Assembly: GCF_964204865.1 (NCBI RefSeq)
Contig: NC_135251.1
Coordinates: 9,548,001-9,612,000, forward strand
DNA length: 64,000 nucleotides
DNA from: Styela clava
Lineage: Eukaryota > Chordata > Ascidiacea > Stolidobranchia > Styelidae
Reading direction: 5' to 3'
The first letter of the stretch is position 1, and every line of letters starts with the position of its first letter. The notes under the pieces are model-generated. The model had not been told where the DNA came from. It saw only the letters and a list, made by a program, of their open reading frames with translations, and searched no databases. Shown piece by piece: positions 1 to 12,619 of the stretch. The translations under genes were made by a program, and so were the position numbers.

Positions 1-1669
1 AAAATCTCTTGTTAACTTGTTTGAGCAAAATCTCCTCAGACCAACCGATGGTAAATTAGGTTGCGGCTACGTGCTGAAGTATAGTGCCTTTGTACGTAAA
101 TGTTCGGTGGCATGGTAAAGTCTGTCGAAAAAGATTAGCTGTTTATATGAATAATATGCAAAAAAAAAAATATGCGCCGAAGTCATGTAAAAACCTCTAC
201 AACCAGTCCCTGAAACTGCTCGGAGATATTAGTATAACATAATTTTGGCGTTAATAAACATGAGCGCAATTCGTTACACAATGATATAGATAAGGAAAGT
301 TCAATAGCTAAGAAAAATTCGTCTTGTATTAAGTCATCTTGCATTTACTTTCAGTGTATTTTAGATACAACTCTCTCGGGAGTTTACGTATTGTTTTTAT
401 TCGAAGAATGTATTACAACAACCTATTTATGTTCACATGTGTAATGCAATACGAGAATAGCTAGAGTACAGCTATGTACTCATAACAACTGTTGAAGGTA
501 CCGAAGACGGGCGCTTTTAAATGCAAATGCTTTATATGTTGATAATCACCCTTCTTCAATGCTTCATTAGCACTTCACAAGCATTTAGATTTTAGATCAA
601 TGATTCTAAGCCAATGGGCCATGGCACACTGCTGGACCGAGACTTTTCAAGCTGGGTGACAAATCTATTATAAATTACTAAAATTATTGATTGATAAATT
701 AAGTAATTTTGATTGTAATAGCATTGAATGATGATGCTGTTGAGTGGTAATTCACATTCAAGTAGTGGTGAGCTGTAGCCGGAACGCAGCGGAACGGCGT
801 TCCGGTTGTTGGACATTTTATTGCATTTGCGTTCCTGTTGTTGAAATAAAATTATGGTACAAAAAGTCTAATTTCTCTGGTAATCTTAAGTATTAATTTA
901 TGTATTGTTACATCATGATTCATAATTCTTTTTACATCACATCACGCAAATAATTAGTACAGCAGTAGCGTGTGATAGATGTTTTCCCGACCATTGACCC
1001 CATGGAAATTCATTCTATACAATTCTACTAATAACATTTGTATTGAATTGGGGTGAGGCTGCAAAGTTGCATGACTCATACCGCATGCCGAAGCCGGAAA
1101 ACTGGCTTCCAGGGTCAGAAGTAGAGATGTACCGATGTATCGGTATCGGGTATCGGTATCGGCAATATCGGCCATTTTTTCGGTATCGGCCATGTATCGG
1201 TATCGGTTAGATTAAGGCCGATATTTCCGATATATTTACCTTTTTGATATGATCCAGAATGTTTTAAAAGATAAGTTGGAATACTACTTTTCAATTTATT
1301 TTTTGTCTGGAGAGATCGTGAGCTATGAGCCATACATGTCCCTACCCCCGCGAGAGAATATGATTCACGTATTTTTAGCTATTTTCGCTGTCAAATTTTT
1401 ATATTGACATTTTTGATATTACATAGTAATTATGAAGAAATATATCAACACGGCACATAACAAAAAGCAATTAGGCGCCCAGTTTTAAATCATACAGTAG
1501 AATTGGGGTCCTTATTTGCGGCACATGGACTTTTGGCACGGGTATAAATTCTGACTGTTTGTCGTCAAGTACGAGTGTCATTCAGTCCGACGACATCGAT
1601 AAACTAAATTCCGACACAATTATCCCTCTACACAGATATTAATTTTGTTTAACAACACAATTTCTTTAT

Positions 1670-1910
1670 AGATATATTGACATGACCGCCTAGCCCTAGA
1701 GGGCCTAGAGTCCTAGACTGTCTCAAAATATATGATGGCAATTGTATAATAATAGAAAATGGTGACCGTACATTTGAACCCATGCGTATATCCACGGGTT
1801 CAATTTATATGCGGGTGCTAAAAGCCTAAAACCCATGGGTTAGGGTTAGTATGGGTTTAACTATCCGTGAAATAAAAAAAATTCCATAGGTGCAATAGCA
1901 TACAGGTGCA
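1670..1910. repeat. TTTGAACCC-family repeat, first tandem copy
   Basis: 241 bp (GATATATTGACATG to ACAGGTGCA) repeated at 1921-2161 with no difference I could see, offset 251 bp. Confidence 0.9.
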
Positions 1911-1920
1911 GGTTCAGGAT

Positions 1921-2161
1921 AGATATATTGACATGACCGCCTAGCCCTAGAGGGCCTAGAGTCCTAGACTGTCTCAAAATATATGATGGCAATTGTATAA
2001 TAATAGAAAATGGTGACCGTACATTTGAACCCATGCGTATATCCACGGGTTCAATTTATATGCGGGTGCTAAAAGCCTAAAACCCATGGGTTAGGGTTAG
2101 TATGGGTTTAACTATCCGTGAAATAAAAAAAATTCCATAGGTGCAATAGCATACAGGTGCA
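1921..2161. repeat. TTTGAACCC-family repeat, second tandem copy
   Basis: Copy of 1670-1910. It continues into GGGTTCAAATGTACGTGGG, the usual right end of this family. Confidence 0.9.
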
Positions 2162-2814
2162 ATTGTCATGGGTTCAAATGTACGTGGGTTCAAATGTAAT
2201 GGAACCATATAAAATAGTAAAGTAAAAAAACATCCCCGACGGTTATAGGTAGGCCTTCTTTTGGTCGGTGCTGATTGATATTCTTTCATGTTGGCTTTGA
2301 CTTATTGCGTCGACGATTACGATTAGCCACGTAATAAAATATTTGTAAAATGCTTTTAGTTTGAACGTAGGACGGCGGCGCTAGAATGTGTGGGTGATAT
2401 TCGATATTCTTTTGAACACGAATAACGATATTCGAATGTCGCGATATTAACATTAAATTAAAATTAAACATCCCGGCTTATGAGTTTTCTAATTGAACAC
2501 CGAGATTACTAGCGTTACTGTACATCTTAATTAGTTAAAGCATATATTAACAACGCTCATAGACTATTGTTTTAACCCGTCTGCCCTACACAGCACACCC
2601 AATTAGGTAATAATTACATAGTATCGGTATAGGAATATCGGTAACATCGGCATTCTTGTAGTATCGACGTATCGGTATCGGCGTTTTTAGCTGGTATCGG
2701 ATCGGTATCGGTATCGGCGACAAAAGTGGTATCGCTACATCTCTAGTATGTATGCGTAAATTTCCATCGTAATTTATTGCACTCTCTGTGTCATCAGAAA
2801 GTGATAACTAGTGT

Positions 2815-2945
2815 GTAGAAAGCCCCTTTCTTCTATTCTCTCATTTCTCGGCTCTTCTGTCTCGTTACAGAAAAGAATCATCCGCGATAACTTTCCCCGA
2901 AGAAAAACAATTTAGTTCATACTGCAGTCTATTTCGTCTCATATT
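2815..2945 (+). promoter_or_regulatory. Copy A 5' leader/promoter block conserved with copy B
   Basis: A pyrimidine-rich stretch (CTTTCTTCTATTCTCTC at 2826-2842) followed by CTGTCTCGTTACAGAAAAGAA and related sequence aligns with 23275-23394 upstream of copy B. Conservation while the surrounding DNA has been replaced by transposons suggests transcribed leader or core promoter. No TATA box was identified. Confidence 0.45.
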
Positions 2946-3048
2946 ATGGATTTTCCGGGATTCAGAAAGAATTTTGCGACTTTAGAACTTGCAGATTATA
3001 TGCGAACTGAGTTGAATCTGGACGATACTACTGTGCAGCGCTTCATAG
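2946..3048 (+). CDS. Copy A exon 1 (N-terminal half of SAM domain)
   Basis: Starts at the ATG of a frame reading MDFPGFRKNFAT and runs 34 codons plus 1 nt to a consensus donor (AG|GTAAGT). The 103-nt length and the sequence match exon 1 of copy B at 23395-23497. The split glycine codon (G|GT) is completed at 11369. The start is chosen because both paralogues begin there and the sequence just upstream also aligns as 5' leader. Confidence 0.85.
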
Positions 3049-3830
3049 GTAAGTTTTTGTACCTTTAGACAACTAATTACTGAATTAGCAAGTTGGAACG
3101 AAAATTATCGAGGGTCAATATTAGGCGAGAGTGTTCATTTCGCATGTTATATGCCTGTGCTTTATCTATATTAGGAATAATCCACAAAGCCTCTGTATCA
3201 CGTCGATGATAAATACGGGTGTTGGCAAAATGATGTAATCTGCCGAAGCACGATTCTGTATCGCAGTACGCATTCTAAGAGCAGTACCGGTCAGGGTTGC
3301 CATATTGGCTTTTTTGACGCCAAATTTGCCATTTTTGACTTTTTTCAAACGCGTTTGGCGTCAGAATTTCCGTTTGGCTTTTTGGCGTTTTTTTTGGCTT
3401 TTTTCAAGTCCATTCTAGTGTCTATTATTAAAATCATACGAAATACAATATTTAGTGTTCAAAAACTGAACAATAGCCTATTACCTGTACTTAGCTACTT
3501 AACATCAGGCTTTCCTGGAGCATCTGTTTCCAAAAAGTAATTGTATAACTCAATTTTCATTATGCCTGATATGGTTTATGTGAGCTCTAGTTTAATTCGG
3601 CAATTGTAGTAATCAAAATTTAGTCTCACGCACGATGTGATCAACTGCGCTAAAATTACTGAATTAGATATCAGTGATCCACCTGTGAGCGGCACGGGGT
3701 TAGATAATTTTTTAATGAAATTGATGATTTATAAATTTAAAAAGTGAAATTTTTTCTATAGTAAGATACAATATAAGGAGAATTTTTTAAGGTATATTAC
3801 AAGTTTAAGTAGAAACATGTAGGTATATTA

Positions 3831-4711
3831 CAGGGATGGCGAACCACTGACCCGCGGGTCACAAAGTGACCCACTGCGTTTTATTTGTAACCCGCCAGGC
3901 GAAGGCACGAATAAAATTTAAAAAAATGCTAACATATCAGTGATAAAAATTGATAAAACCGGCCTTAAATTAATCTAACAATAACTAAATTATTATAATA
4001 TACCGTCAGTTGGACAGTCAGGAAGGGCTGCGATCGCTCATGTTCAAAATGTTGATTATCGGGCCGGTATGGTAATTTTCAAAACCCCTAATCTTGTACG
4101 CATGTATGCACCGCTATGTACCGTTATTCAGCTATTGTGCCTGACATCGTTTATGACATAACAATTCAATTGATCTGTTCATTTCTCACAACGCCTGTCT
4201 TTTTTGGAAGTGCATCTGCAGACTGTTTTAGGGGTTATACGAGAACTAGATGCTACTTTGCATTTTATTAGTTTCTCGTCTACAATGCCGTTGTGAAAAC
4301 AAAAACTTTCAGACTTGAAATAAAAATCTAGAAATCTGATATAACAATGGGGCAGTGTAAAAGTGGCTTAATGTGGTTGAAAGCTGATCGAAAATTATAA
4401 CACTATCAAAGCGGAATTACCTCCAAACACTAGAACCGTAAAATAATTTAACGCATCATCCTAAACGTTTTTGGTAATTCATGTGCGTGTTTTCGTACTC
4501 TAATATCATAAAACCGAGTGCCATGAAAAGTCCCTGATAGAAGTGCTGCATAAGTAAATCCCAAAACTACACCAACACCAGCTTATAATATTTGTTTCAG
4601 AAGTTTCTTATAGATACAAACGTGAATTAAATATCTGTGACCCACTCTCCTCTGTTCCGCGATAAAATTATAATTTTTGACCCATTCATTGAAAAAGGTT
4701 CGCCATCCCTG
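3831..4711. mobile_element. hAT-like non-autonomous element (intron 1 of copy A)
   Basis: Inverted termini CAGGGATGGCGAACC and GGTTCGCCATCCCTG, flanked by perfect 8-bp duplications GTATATTA (3823-3830, 4712-4719). 881 bp, no transposase frame. Confidence 0.9.
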
Positions 4712-4866
4712 GTATATTATATACATGCTGAAGCGGCACACTGTCTTGTATATATTGAATGGTAAAATAATTCTGTCCGCTTGATATTTATTTCACCTTC
4801 TACAGTTCTATAGGAACTTTACTTTCTATTTGTGTGCCTCACTGAATGACATGATGGCTTTACGTC

Positions 4867-4903
4867 TTCATCATCATCATCATCATCATCATCATTCATC
4901 ATA
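4867..4903 (+). repeat. CAT/ATC trinucleotide microsatellite
   Basis: Ten or so CAT units. Produces the poly-Asp of a spurious minus-strand frame. Confidence 0.9.
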
Positions 4904-7900
4904 CGTTGCCGAGAGCTTAAAATCTGACTAATCATGGGGCTTTTGTACTTGGTAAAATTGTTGGCTTTTTTGATCGCTGGGATCTGGCAACCCTGGTACC
5001 GGTACATGTCCTGCTGTAGTTTTCCAGAAAACGTTTTTTTCTGTTTCGCCATGCACGAAACAATATAACTTAAGGACACGGCGGTGTGGCTCATCGTGCT
5101 AAGCGTTAGCAGAGTGCTTTTGTCGATTTTAGAAAGTTAGGTGCCCTAGTTTCTGTTCAAATTCTTTTTAAACAGTGTAGATACTCGGAAAAGCGCTTCT
5201 TTGGTTGATATTGCGAATTAAAAAGGTGCCTTTCTGTTAACCGAGTTTCCTTATTAATCCCTTATTTAAAACAAGCGAATTCATCGGAAACAAAGGACAC
5301 CTGGTAAGCACACCTTCTTCGAACAAAACTTTGTGCAATCAAACCAACCGTGTCAGTTGCGAACGGTACTTATTTCCGTGAACAGCAATGCCTCACACAT
5401 TTTTGTTACTCCTTCCATCCAACAGACAGCGATAAATACACACAGCAATCGATATTAGTTACTACCGGCCATAGTCAAAGAGGTAGGTGGTCATTAGTAC
5501 AAAACACGTGCTAAATAACATCCTCGGTCACCGATATGGATTGACGTCATGTTTCTTCATCCTATTTTTTCTTTGAAAGATTACACAAATTCACTATAAA
5601 AGTCGGCATCCTGCTATTTTGAGCGATAGATTGACCTACTTTACATTGAATAATAGTCATAAAAAGACTGTTATACGCTAATTTGAAACCTTTTCTTCAA
5701 ACTCCCTACACAAATTTTTTTCATTAATTCAAATCATGGTGCATTAAAACGCAAGATCAAATTTATTAACATTAATTTCGAAGTAAGAGTTACGAAGAAG
5801 AATTCACCTACGACTGTCGCTAACAGAAGGAAACCATAAATATGAGAAATCTTTCAGTTGTGATGGTTTTTCTTTTTGCGCCTATCACATCTGTTCAATT
5901 CAGGCGCTTCGAGAACGTTTTTTACGTTTAGAAACGTCAAACCAGATAAAGTAAGACAGGCAAATAATGTATTCTATGGAAATTTCCAGAGGTTTTAGGC
6001 GGAAATATTATTTTGACTATGTAAAAATGCTATTATTGACGATTTATTTAATCATTATATTTAATTCAAAGCAACACTGAGTATTCACGCAATGACGATT
6101 TTGCAAAGTGTTTTATTTATTACTTAATACGAAAATATTACAGAAACATAATCAGTAATGATAATATTGTTCGCTAAAAACTAGGGCCGTAATTTACAAA
6201 CTGTTATCGAACCAGATGATGAGATCAAAATAAAATTAAAATGTAAATTAAAGCACTTACCGATATTTAATTTTACCGTAAGACCCCCGTTGGAAAAATC
6301 CTGGCTGAGCGCCTCAAGTTCCTTAGACTTTCTTTTTGGTAAGTTGGTTACTCGATTACACTATAATATTATTATTATAAACTTATTTGGGCATCCCGGA
6401 CAATTTCTAATTTGAAATAAATGAAAACCCAACAAGAACATATCATAACTAATACACAGATGTAAAATATAAACATTCATTATAAAAGTTGTTATTTAAC
6501 GAAGACAACATGATCGTACAATTCCGCCCGATGTTGGCCAGTGAGATGATAAATAAATGCTTCCCGTGTATTCGATCAATCAACTTAGCAGGGGAAAATG
6601 ACTGTTAATAGGACCTATGTATTTGGTGATTTCTCAAATCTGCGAGATGCCGCTGGAAATTTCTTCTAATTCAAAAAATAATGGCCCAGGCCTACATTCG
6701 CTACAAAAAACAATGCCGTATCGGATATCAGAACTTTCTGAAGGGCTCCAATAAATTCACAAAGGAAGGAACAAATCCCGTCAAACTTGCACTAGAAAAC
6801 CGTGTACTTTGGTCACAATTCATCGAAGTCATTGACAGTCACATGACCACGCTCGTTTGAAGAAACGCACTGCGTTGTATTCGGACATCTGGTTTCAATA
6901 ACGCCGTCAACTGTTTTTGCGGGAGAAGCGAAATCGGTGTGCTTGTATAATGATCATATTATAAACAAGAATTTTGCCGTTAATGCGAAAGCTTTATCTC
7001 ATATGTATGCACCACATAGGTTAGAATTCCAGCAAATATCATTATGTAATGCAAAATTGGGTTACAAAAGTCATAGTACGCTCTAAGAAATATTTACCGG
7101 TAATCGCCTGGCATTACATATTACAGGAATACAGTTGTGAAATTTTAATGTGATTTTAGGATAAAGATTACTAGAATTTTCGGTAAAATCGCTGTTGATA
7201 ACCTGTGAATTTCACAGGATATCCCTAGTAATCCTTACAGGTTTTATCCGGTAATTTTCACCAGCAATACGTAGTAATATTCACCGACGCTAGCCTGTGA
7301 ATTTACATTACAAATTAGGTGAATTTACATTCAGAACCCGGTGAAAATTACCGTAAATATCCTGGCATTTCCTGGCATTACATTTTATAGGACATGATCA
7401 GTAGAAATCACAGACTATTTTAGGTATCAAAGTTTATTTATAAAATAAATGTAAGCGTGAAATGGATAGGGAAAGTTTGAAAAATGAAATGAGAAATTGA
7501 TAGTGAAAAGTTAGCAACGCGGAGTAGACATAAACTTCTCGTTGAAGAAGTTCTTGCTCGCAGGGTGTCCGTTTATAGTCACTTTAAACAAGTCTTTATT
7601 GACAGTCCTTGGTATCAGAGAAGATAATGGTCTTGGTAGATGGGAAGTCTTTCAGGGTTAATCTTTCACATGCTGAATGTATTGCACTATGCCACTATCC
7701 ACTTGCTTTCACGAACTCATGGCATTTTCCTCTTCATATCTCCAAGTCTAAAATGGAATGTACAAGAAGTTTCAATCAGAATTTGAAAATATTGTTCGAT
7801 TTTCGAACTTTTTTTTAGTATTGCAATTTAAAAATTAACATTGTATTTGTAACCAACCTCAAATACTTCTTCTTCCTTGAAATAACACATTAGTAAATCC

Positions 7901-8889
7901 CCGTATGTCAAATTTTTTGAAGACCAAGCCTGGAATTTTTCATAGTCAAGTGTTGTGGCTGACAATTTATTCATGCCTTTTAATTAGATTCTTCAGTTTT
8001 CTAAAGAGAAACCACTGTTGAGGAGAAGTGTATACATATCCAAACTTCATTATACTTTAATAATGACTAATTTATGTACGTTTTCAATTTCAAAAACTCA
8101 AAGCATGCACCAGTAAATTAGGCTGGCCTAAATCAAATATTTAATTATTCCCATTCCCCATACTGCCATTCCCCAGACTTGAAACAATTTTTGAATATGT
8201 AATATCGAATAGGTTCAAATTCGGTATATAAATCTAATCAGTAAATAATTATATAATTAATTGATACCTGTATATTTCAAAGCCATATTCCTCAAGATAC
8301 AGTCTGACAGTGTATTAATGCTGTGATGCAGTAACAGAGTGATGGTTTAACATCACCCTTCTGCCCTTTACCCAGTCTCTTGTTCCAGGTACAGCTGTAT
8401 CAGTAGTAGACGGATGGATGTCATTTCCCCTTATTTAAATTCAGTATTAAGACACCATCATTTCGAAGTCAGAAATCCTAGATCTGTAAAGATGGCATAT
8501 TGTATTTTTATTCCAGTATTCCCAGAATCCTGCATTTGTCAGTTTACTGCAGTACCCTGGTAACAGACTGCCAGAGTATTGACAAAAAATTGAAACTTGT
8601 TTGAAAAACGAATCAAGTTCAGGCTGTATTAGGTATCCATAGACATAACACTGTAACATGGATGTACGGACAGACTGACGTAGGCCTACCCTAGTCTAAC
8701 CAACCTTGTACTGATATAGCCGTATAGCAGAATAGATTAATTTGGTACGACAGATCTTGCCCTACTACTGCACTACAATCACACTGAACAATACAATAAT
8801 ATTCAGTACTAAACAACACATCACCCACACTGACATTACTGAATCTAAGCAGCATTACCTCACAGAAATTCTGCCAACTCAGTAATCAC

Positions 8890-9917
8890 CCAGACTGGAT
8901 TCCATGGCAGGTGCACGCCCGAGGGCGCTAGCGCTCCGCAAAAATGCACGCGAGCGAAATCAATTTTGCACGCCGAAAATTTGCAACTGCTCACCAATGT
9001 AAATCGGTTTAAATGGTTTTAAAATCAATAATCCAGTAATATAAAGATGCCAAAATATTATAACTCCACAATTGTCGACAAATACCAGCCTGCAAGATTT
9101 GGTCTGATCGAAATATTGCGAAGCAAAAAGACCATGGACCTTTCCCCAACCTTTGACCCGCGAAAAATTCCTCTCATTGTTACGTCCTTTTTTGCATCTT
9201 GCTGATTGGCCAATGTCACGAAGTAAACAAGGAAGTCAATGCTCGGGGAAAGGTCCATATCGTGTTGAATGATAGGAAATAGGAATCCCGTGAGAATAGT
9301 TATGGACGAAAAGATCGCCTCCGCACCAATGGCCAAGTAAGGCTCTGATTCAGCGTATTTTTCATACAATAATTTTACACGAATGTACTGAACAGTACCG
9401 GTATCCAAAGTTGCTCAAACACTCCCAAAATTAGTGACAAAGTATGAAAATAATGTTTGGGGTCAAAGGTCAAACGTCCATTTTTGCTCTAATTTGACGT
9501 ATTTTTTTATCCATTAATTCTACGTAAAAACACTACCAAAATTAATGACAAATTATGTCCATTTTGCTCTGGTTCAACGTATTTTTTATCCAATAATTTT
9601 ACGCGGATGTACTGAACAGTACCGGTATCCAAAGTCGCACAAACACTCTCAAAATTAGCGACAAACTGTAGAAATAATGTTTGGGGTCAAAGGTCAAACG
9701 TCCATTTTTTCTCTGATTCAACGTATTTTTTATCCGATACCGGTAATTTTACGCGGATGTATTGAGAGGTATCTGATGTCAAAGTCAGTTGCACGCGAGT
9801 GCAGTTGTTTTGCACGTCGTGAGCTATAATTGCACGCCAGGAATTCTTATTTGCACGCGGGAATTTCTGATTGCACGCCCGATTTCTCGTTCAAAAAGGC
9901 CATGAAATCCAGACTGG
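8890..9917. mobile_element. 1.03-kb DNA transposon relic, 8-bp target duplication
   Basis: Termini CCAGACTGGATTCCATGG and CCATGAAATCCAGACTGG, perfect duplication GTAATCAC (8882-8889, 9918-9925). Subterminal TTGCACGC repeats and three internal copies of a roughly 120-bp unit (around 9350, 9590 and 9720). The frame at 9058-9408 lies in these repeats and is not a gene. Confidence 0.85.
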
Positions 9918-9987
9918 GTAATCACAAAATCAATTAATATTCAGGCCTAACTGCTGTTGACTGACGTACATAATATCGTCTTATCAG

Positions 9988-10683
9988 TAGAACTGGGAAT
10001 TTTGGGGAAAACATTTTGACCGTTAACTGGGTCAAATTAACCGGTTAACCACCGCGTGACGTTTGACGTAATAATTATAATTTCAGCTTGTTACGTCACA
10101 ATGGTTATAAAGCAATTTCACGTGTTCTTGTCCCGGTATCGCTCAAAATTATTCACAAATCGAGATAGTTTCATGATTCCTATGCTGCAAAAAATAGGCA
10201 GCGTGGTTCGGACATGTGGAAATATTTTAGAAAACCCGATTCCGTTGTTAAACGTCATTTATGTGACAAATTTTGAGTGTTCTATGTGCAAATTCTACTT
10301 CGAGGTATATATCATAAAAACGGCATCAACTGCACACTTATTGTTTGACATTGAATATCCGATTTTGCAATGAAATCGTGAACAATATATTTCGAAATCG
10401 ACCGACTGATTCTGAATTCATCATTGTAAATTTTCATTATCAGCAACCTTGGTGCTTCCATTATTTTTTACATTTATTGATTCCTTACCCACACAGTTAG
10501 TAATATTTTTTTGAATTAAACGCCGCAAAAGATAAATTTGCGATGACCTAATCATATTTGACGAAATTGTACGGTATAAAGATGATTTGTATCAGAGATG
10601 TCAGTTAACGGTTAAAATAAATCATAACTGTTAACCAAATGAAATCGGTTAACCGGTTAATCGGTTAACTATTCCCAGCCCTA
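9988..10683. mobile_element. Nested element with CTGGGAAT/ATTCCCAG ends
   Basis: Left TAGAACTGGGAATTTT, right ACTATTCCCAGCCCTA, with GGTTAACCGGTTAA-type subterminal repeats near both ends. The frame at 10056-10373 has no recognised domain. Confidence 0.55.
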
Positions 10684-11117
10684 CTTCCAGAATCCAAAAG
10701 TCTGGAATTCGTCAAACGAACGAAAAAATTAGGGAGTAAAGCAACAAAAAACGGCGCTTGATAATTAACTCGTTTGAAATATACCATCTGATTGGTTTCT
10801 TTCCCTTACTAGTGTGCATGCGCAACCTCGACTAACGTCACGCCTCCTATGCCGGTAAATTATTACCGACATTTGTTGGTGAATCGGTTTACCGACACGA
10901 TTTTTCAATTTTTTACCCCTCAAATGATGGTAAAATTTACCGAACATTTCTTAGAGTGATAGGCAACTTATTTGTCAACTTCATACTCCCACGAAAATAA
11001 TTGTCAACTTTGAATTTTTGCCCTTCAAAATCGGAAAAAAGTGCTATTTCGCAGTCCCTAAAAAAAGTTGCGAAAGTGCTTCTCACTTTTTGCAAAAATG
11101 TGCGCTAATACTGAACA

Positions 11118-11338
11118 CTGGGAGTCGTCGCCGTCGTAGGGTGGTTCACGTGACCGCTGGTCGGCTATGGCTCCACCACCAAGTCCATGCTCACGAAAAC
11201 TGATAACTAACTAATCCCATACTCGACATGGAATGATAACCGGACGAGAGGCCGTGGTTCGCCGTATGATTATGCCTCCTTATCGGATTCCCTCTCCCCC
11301 GGGATAAATATGTAAATCCTATCCTATCCTAACTAAGT
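11118..11338 (+). repeat. SINE-like repeat, copy 1 (TCCTA tail)
   Basis: Shares GGGTGGTTCACGT, CCACCACCAAGTCCATGCT, GGCCGTGGTTCGCC and GGGATAAATATGTAAATC with 36690-36908 and ends in a short TCCTA array. It lies just before exon 2 of copy A, so it is close to the acceptor. SINE is an inference from size and tail. Confidence 0.6.
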
Positions 11339-11368
11339 TGATAAAAATTGTGTTGAATTTCTTTTCAG

Positions 11369-12201
11369 GTGAAGAAATAGACGGTTTGGCATTGTTGGAA
11401 CTCACGGAATCAGATTTACGCGAGCTTGAAATACGAAAAATGGGAACACTTAAAAAGATACAGCGTCTAATTCGACAGAATACATCCCAAGGCCAGCAGC
11501 AACAACCGAACTATAGTTTTTCAAGTCCGCAGCAACTGCCACAGTCAACCCCAGACTGCGTTTTACCAGAATCACAAATATCAAATGCAGCTTCTATAGC
11601 CATGAAACGAATTGGAACTATTCAAAACTATTCAAATTTTGAAGCCACAGATAACGGATTTGACCCGCCCCTCTCACCCGTGTCTCAAATATCGAGTACC
11701 ACGCCATTTGTTTCCGACCCTGTCGACATAAAACCAGTAATTGACTTGACAATAGCATCGCCTTCAACTTAAACACCCTATGTTCAAAATCCAGCTTGTC
11801 ATGAACTCACAGACATTTCAGCAGACGCACCTGAAGTTAACGCCTCAAACATAGTAAATGCTCCGTCCCCTATAAATCCCAAAAATGGTGAAATTACTAA
11901 AAATGCACCGAGACGTTATGCTCTCGAGGACGCATTATATGATAGCAATAACACGAACGAGGTTTCAAGGCCTCAGCGGAAATGCGAGGATCCTGTGAGA
12001 TACGCTCTTAACTGCCAAGAGTCTATGCTGAATGCTACGACCTCGTCGGGTCCAATATATATGAATCTGCGGAATAGCAAACCTTCTTCCAGTAAAGATT
12101 TTCCGCGTATACTAAACGTGACGTCATTGAAACATAAAAGGATGAAACTCGAGAAGGTTTTAAATTCTGGATACAAACTTCCAGAAGGAGTAACCTTTGA
12201 G
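11369..12201 (+). CDS. Copy A exon 2 (rest of SAM, linker; contains nonsense codon)
   Basis: Acceptor TTTTCAG at 11362-11368, donor GAG|GTATGT at 12201/12202. The frame opens with the SAM core (GEEIDGLALLEL, then DLRELEIRKMGTLKKIQ), followed by a Gln/Ser/Pro linker. A TAA at 11770-11772 breaks the frame where copy B has TCA. Downstream the same frame is open to the donor and ends in KLPEGVTFE, as in copy B. Length is 833 nt, 9 nt more than in copy B. Confidence 0.85.
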
Positions 12202-12619
12202 GTATGTTATTGCATTGTTATAGAAACACATTTTTTTTAAAGCAGCTCTCATTAGAATTGGTTGTATGTAACTCGGTAAAATAAAATCATTCGATTTGTC
12301 AATTTATTTACAGTTTTCTAAAGATTAGATAGCAGCATTTCTAAAAATAATTTTTTCTTCATGGTGATTTGTTCCTGTTCTTATTGGAAATTTCGTTGTG
12401 TTGAAATCGCCGAACGTTCGCCAGCAAATGCGCGAGCTATATATTTGAACACTGGTATTAAGCTATTAATACAAATTAGAATTTTGATTATGCTCAATTA
12501 GGTAGATCATAAACTTCAAGTTAACGCCCCATAAAAGGTGTTGGTTGTACAATCTCGTTTAAATCACAGTTTGAAAATATAGTTTCGCATTTTCTTCACT
12601 GCAAATACTTTTTTTTTAG

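Larger units (their letters stand above)
1122..2745. mobile_element. TAGAGATGTA-ended element with TATCGG arrays
   Basis: Left end TAGAGATGTACCGATG, right end CGCTACATCTCTA, each bordered inside by imperfect TATCGG hexamer arrays (1137-1209, 2620-2735). Flanking 8-mers only half match, so the target duplication is uncertain. It carries the duplicated TTTGAACCC repeats at 1670-2210. Confidence 0.65.
7081..10956. mobile_element. Composite insertion with CTCTAAGAAAT termini
   Basis: CTCTAAGAAATATTTACCGG at the left and ACCGAACATTTCTTAGAG at the right. It splits an older repeat arm: 6600-7080 and 10957-11115 together match the reverse complement of 13378-13910. It contains the 8890-9917 element and a roughly 0.7-kb element at 9988-10683 (ACTGGGAAT/ATTCCCAG ends, GGTTAACCGG subterminal repeats). 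Confidence 0.6.
6600..11115 (+). repeat. Inverted-repeat arm X (interrupted), intron 1 of copy A
   Basis: 6600-7080 plus 10957-11115 match, in reverse complement, 13378-13910. Anchors: TTTGGTCACAATTCATC, CAGTCACATGACCAC, CAAGAATTTTGCCGTTAATG, and CGGAAAAAAGTGCTATTTCG with GTTGCGAAAGTGC. Confidence 0.7.

Noticed and set aside
1137..1209. TATCGG arrays as a CRISPR-like or satellite array
   Set aside because: Simple hexamer drift without spacers, sitting inside the ends of a transposon.
2085..2105. GGGTTAGGGTTAG as interstitial telomere repeat
   Set aside because: It is a fixed part of the TTTGAACCC repeat family; the one at 45911 is too short to mean anything.
4819..5094. Minus-strand frame with a poly-Asp run
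   Set aside because: The Asp run is a CAT microsatellite; no homology or splice context.
9058..9408. 116-codon minus-strand frame
   Set aside because: Falls in the internal repeats of the 8890-9917 element and shows no domain.
11995..12240. Separate gene starting at the Met at 11995
   Set aside because: It is the 3' part of exon 2 of copy A, in the same frame as the segment before the TAA.
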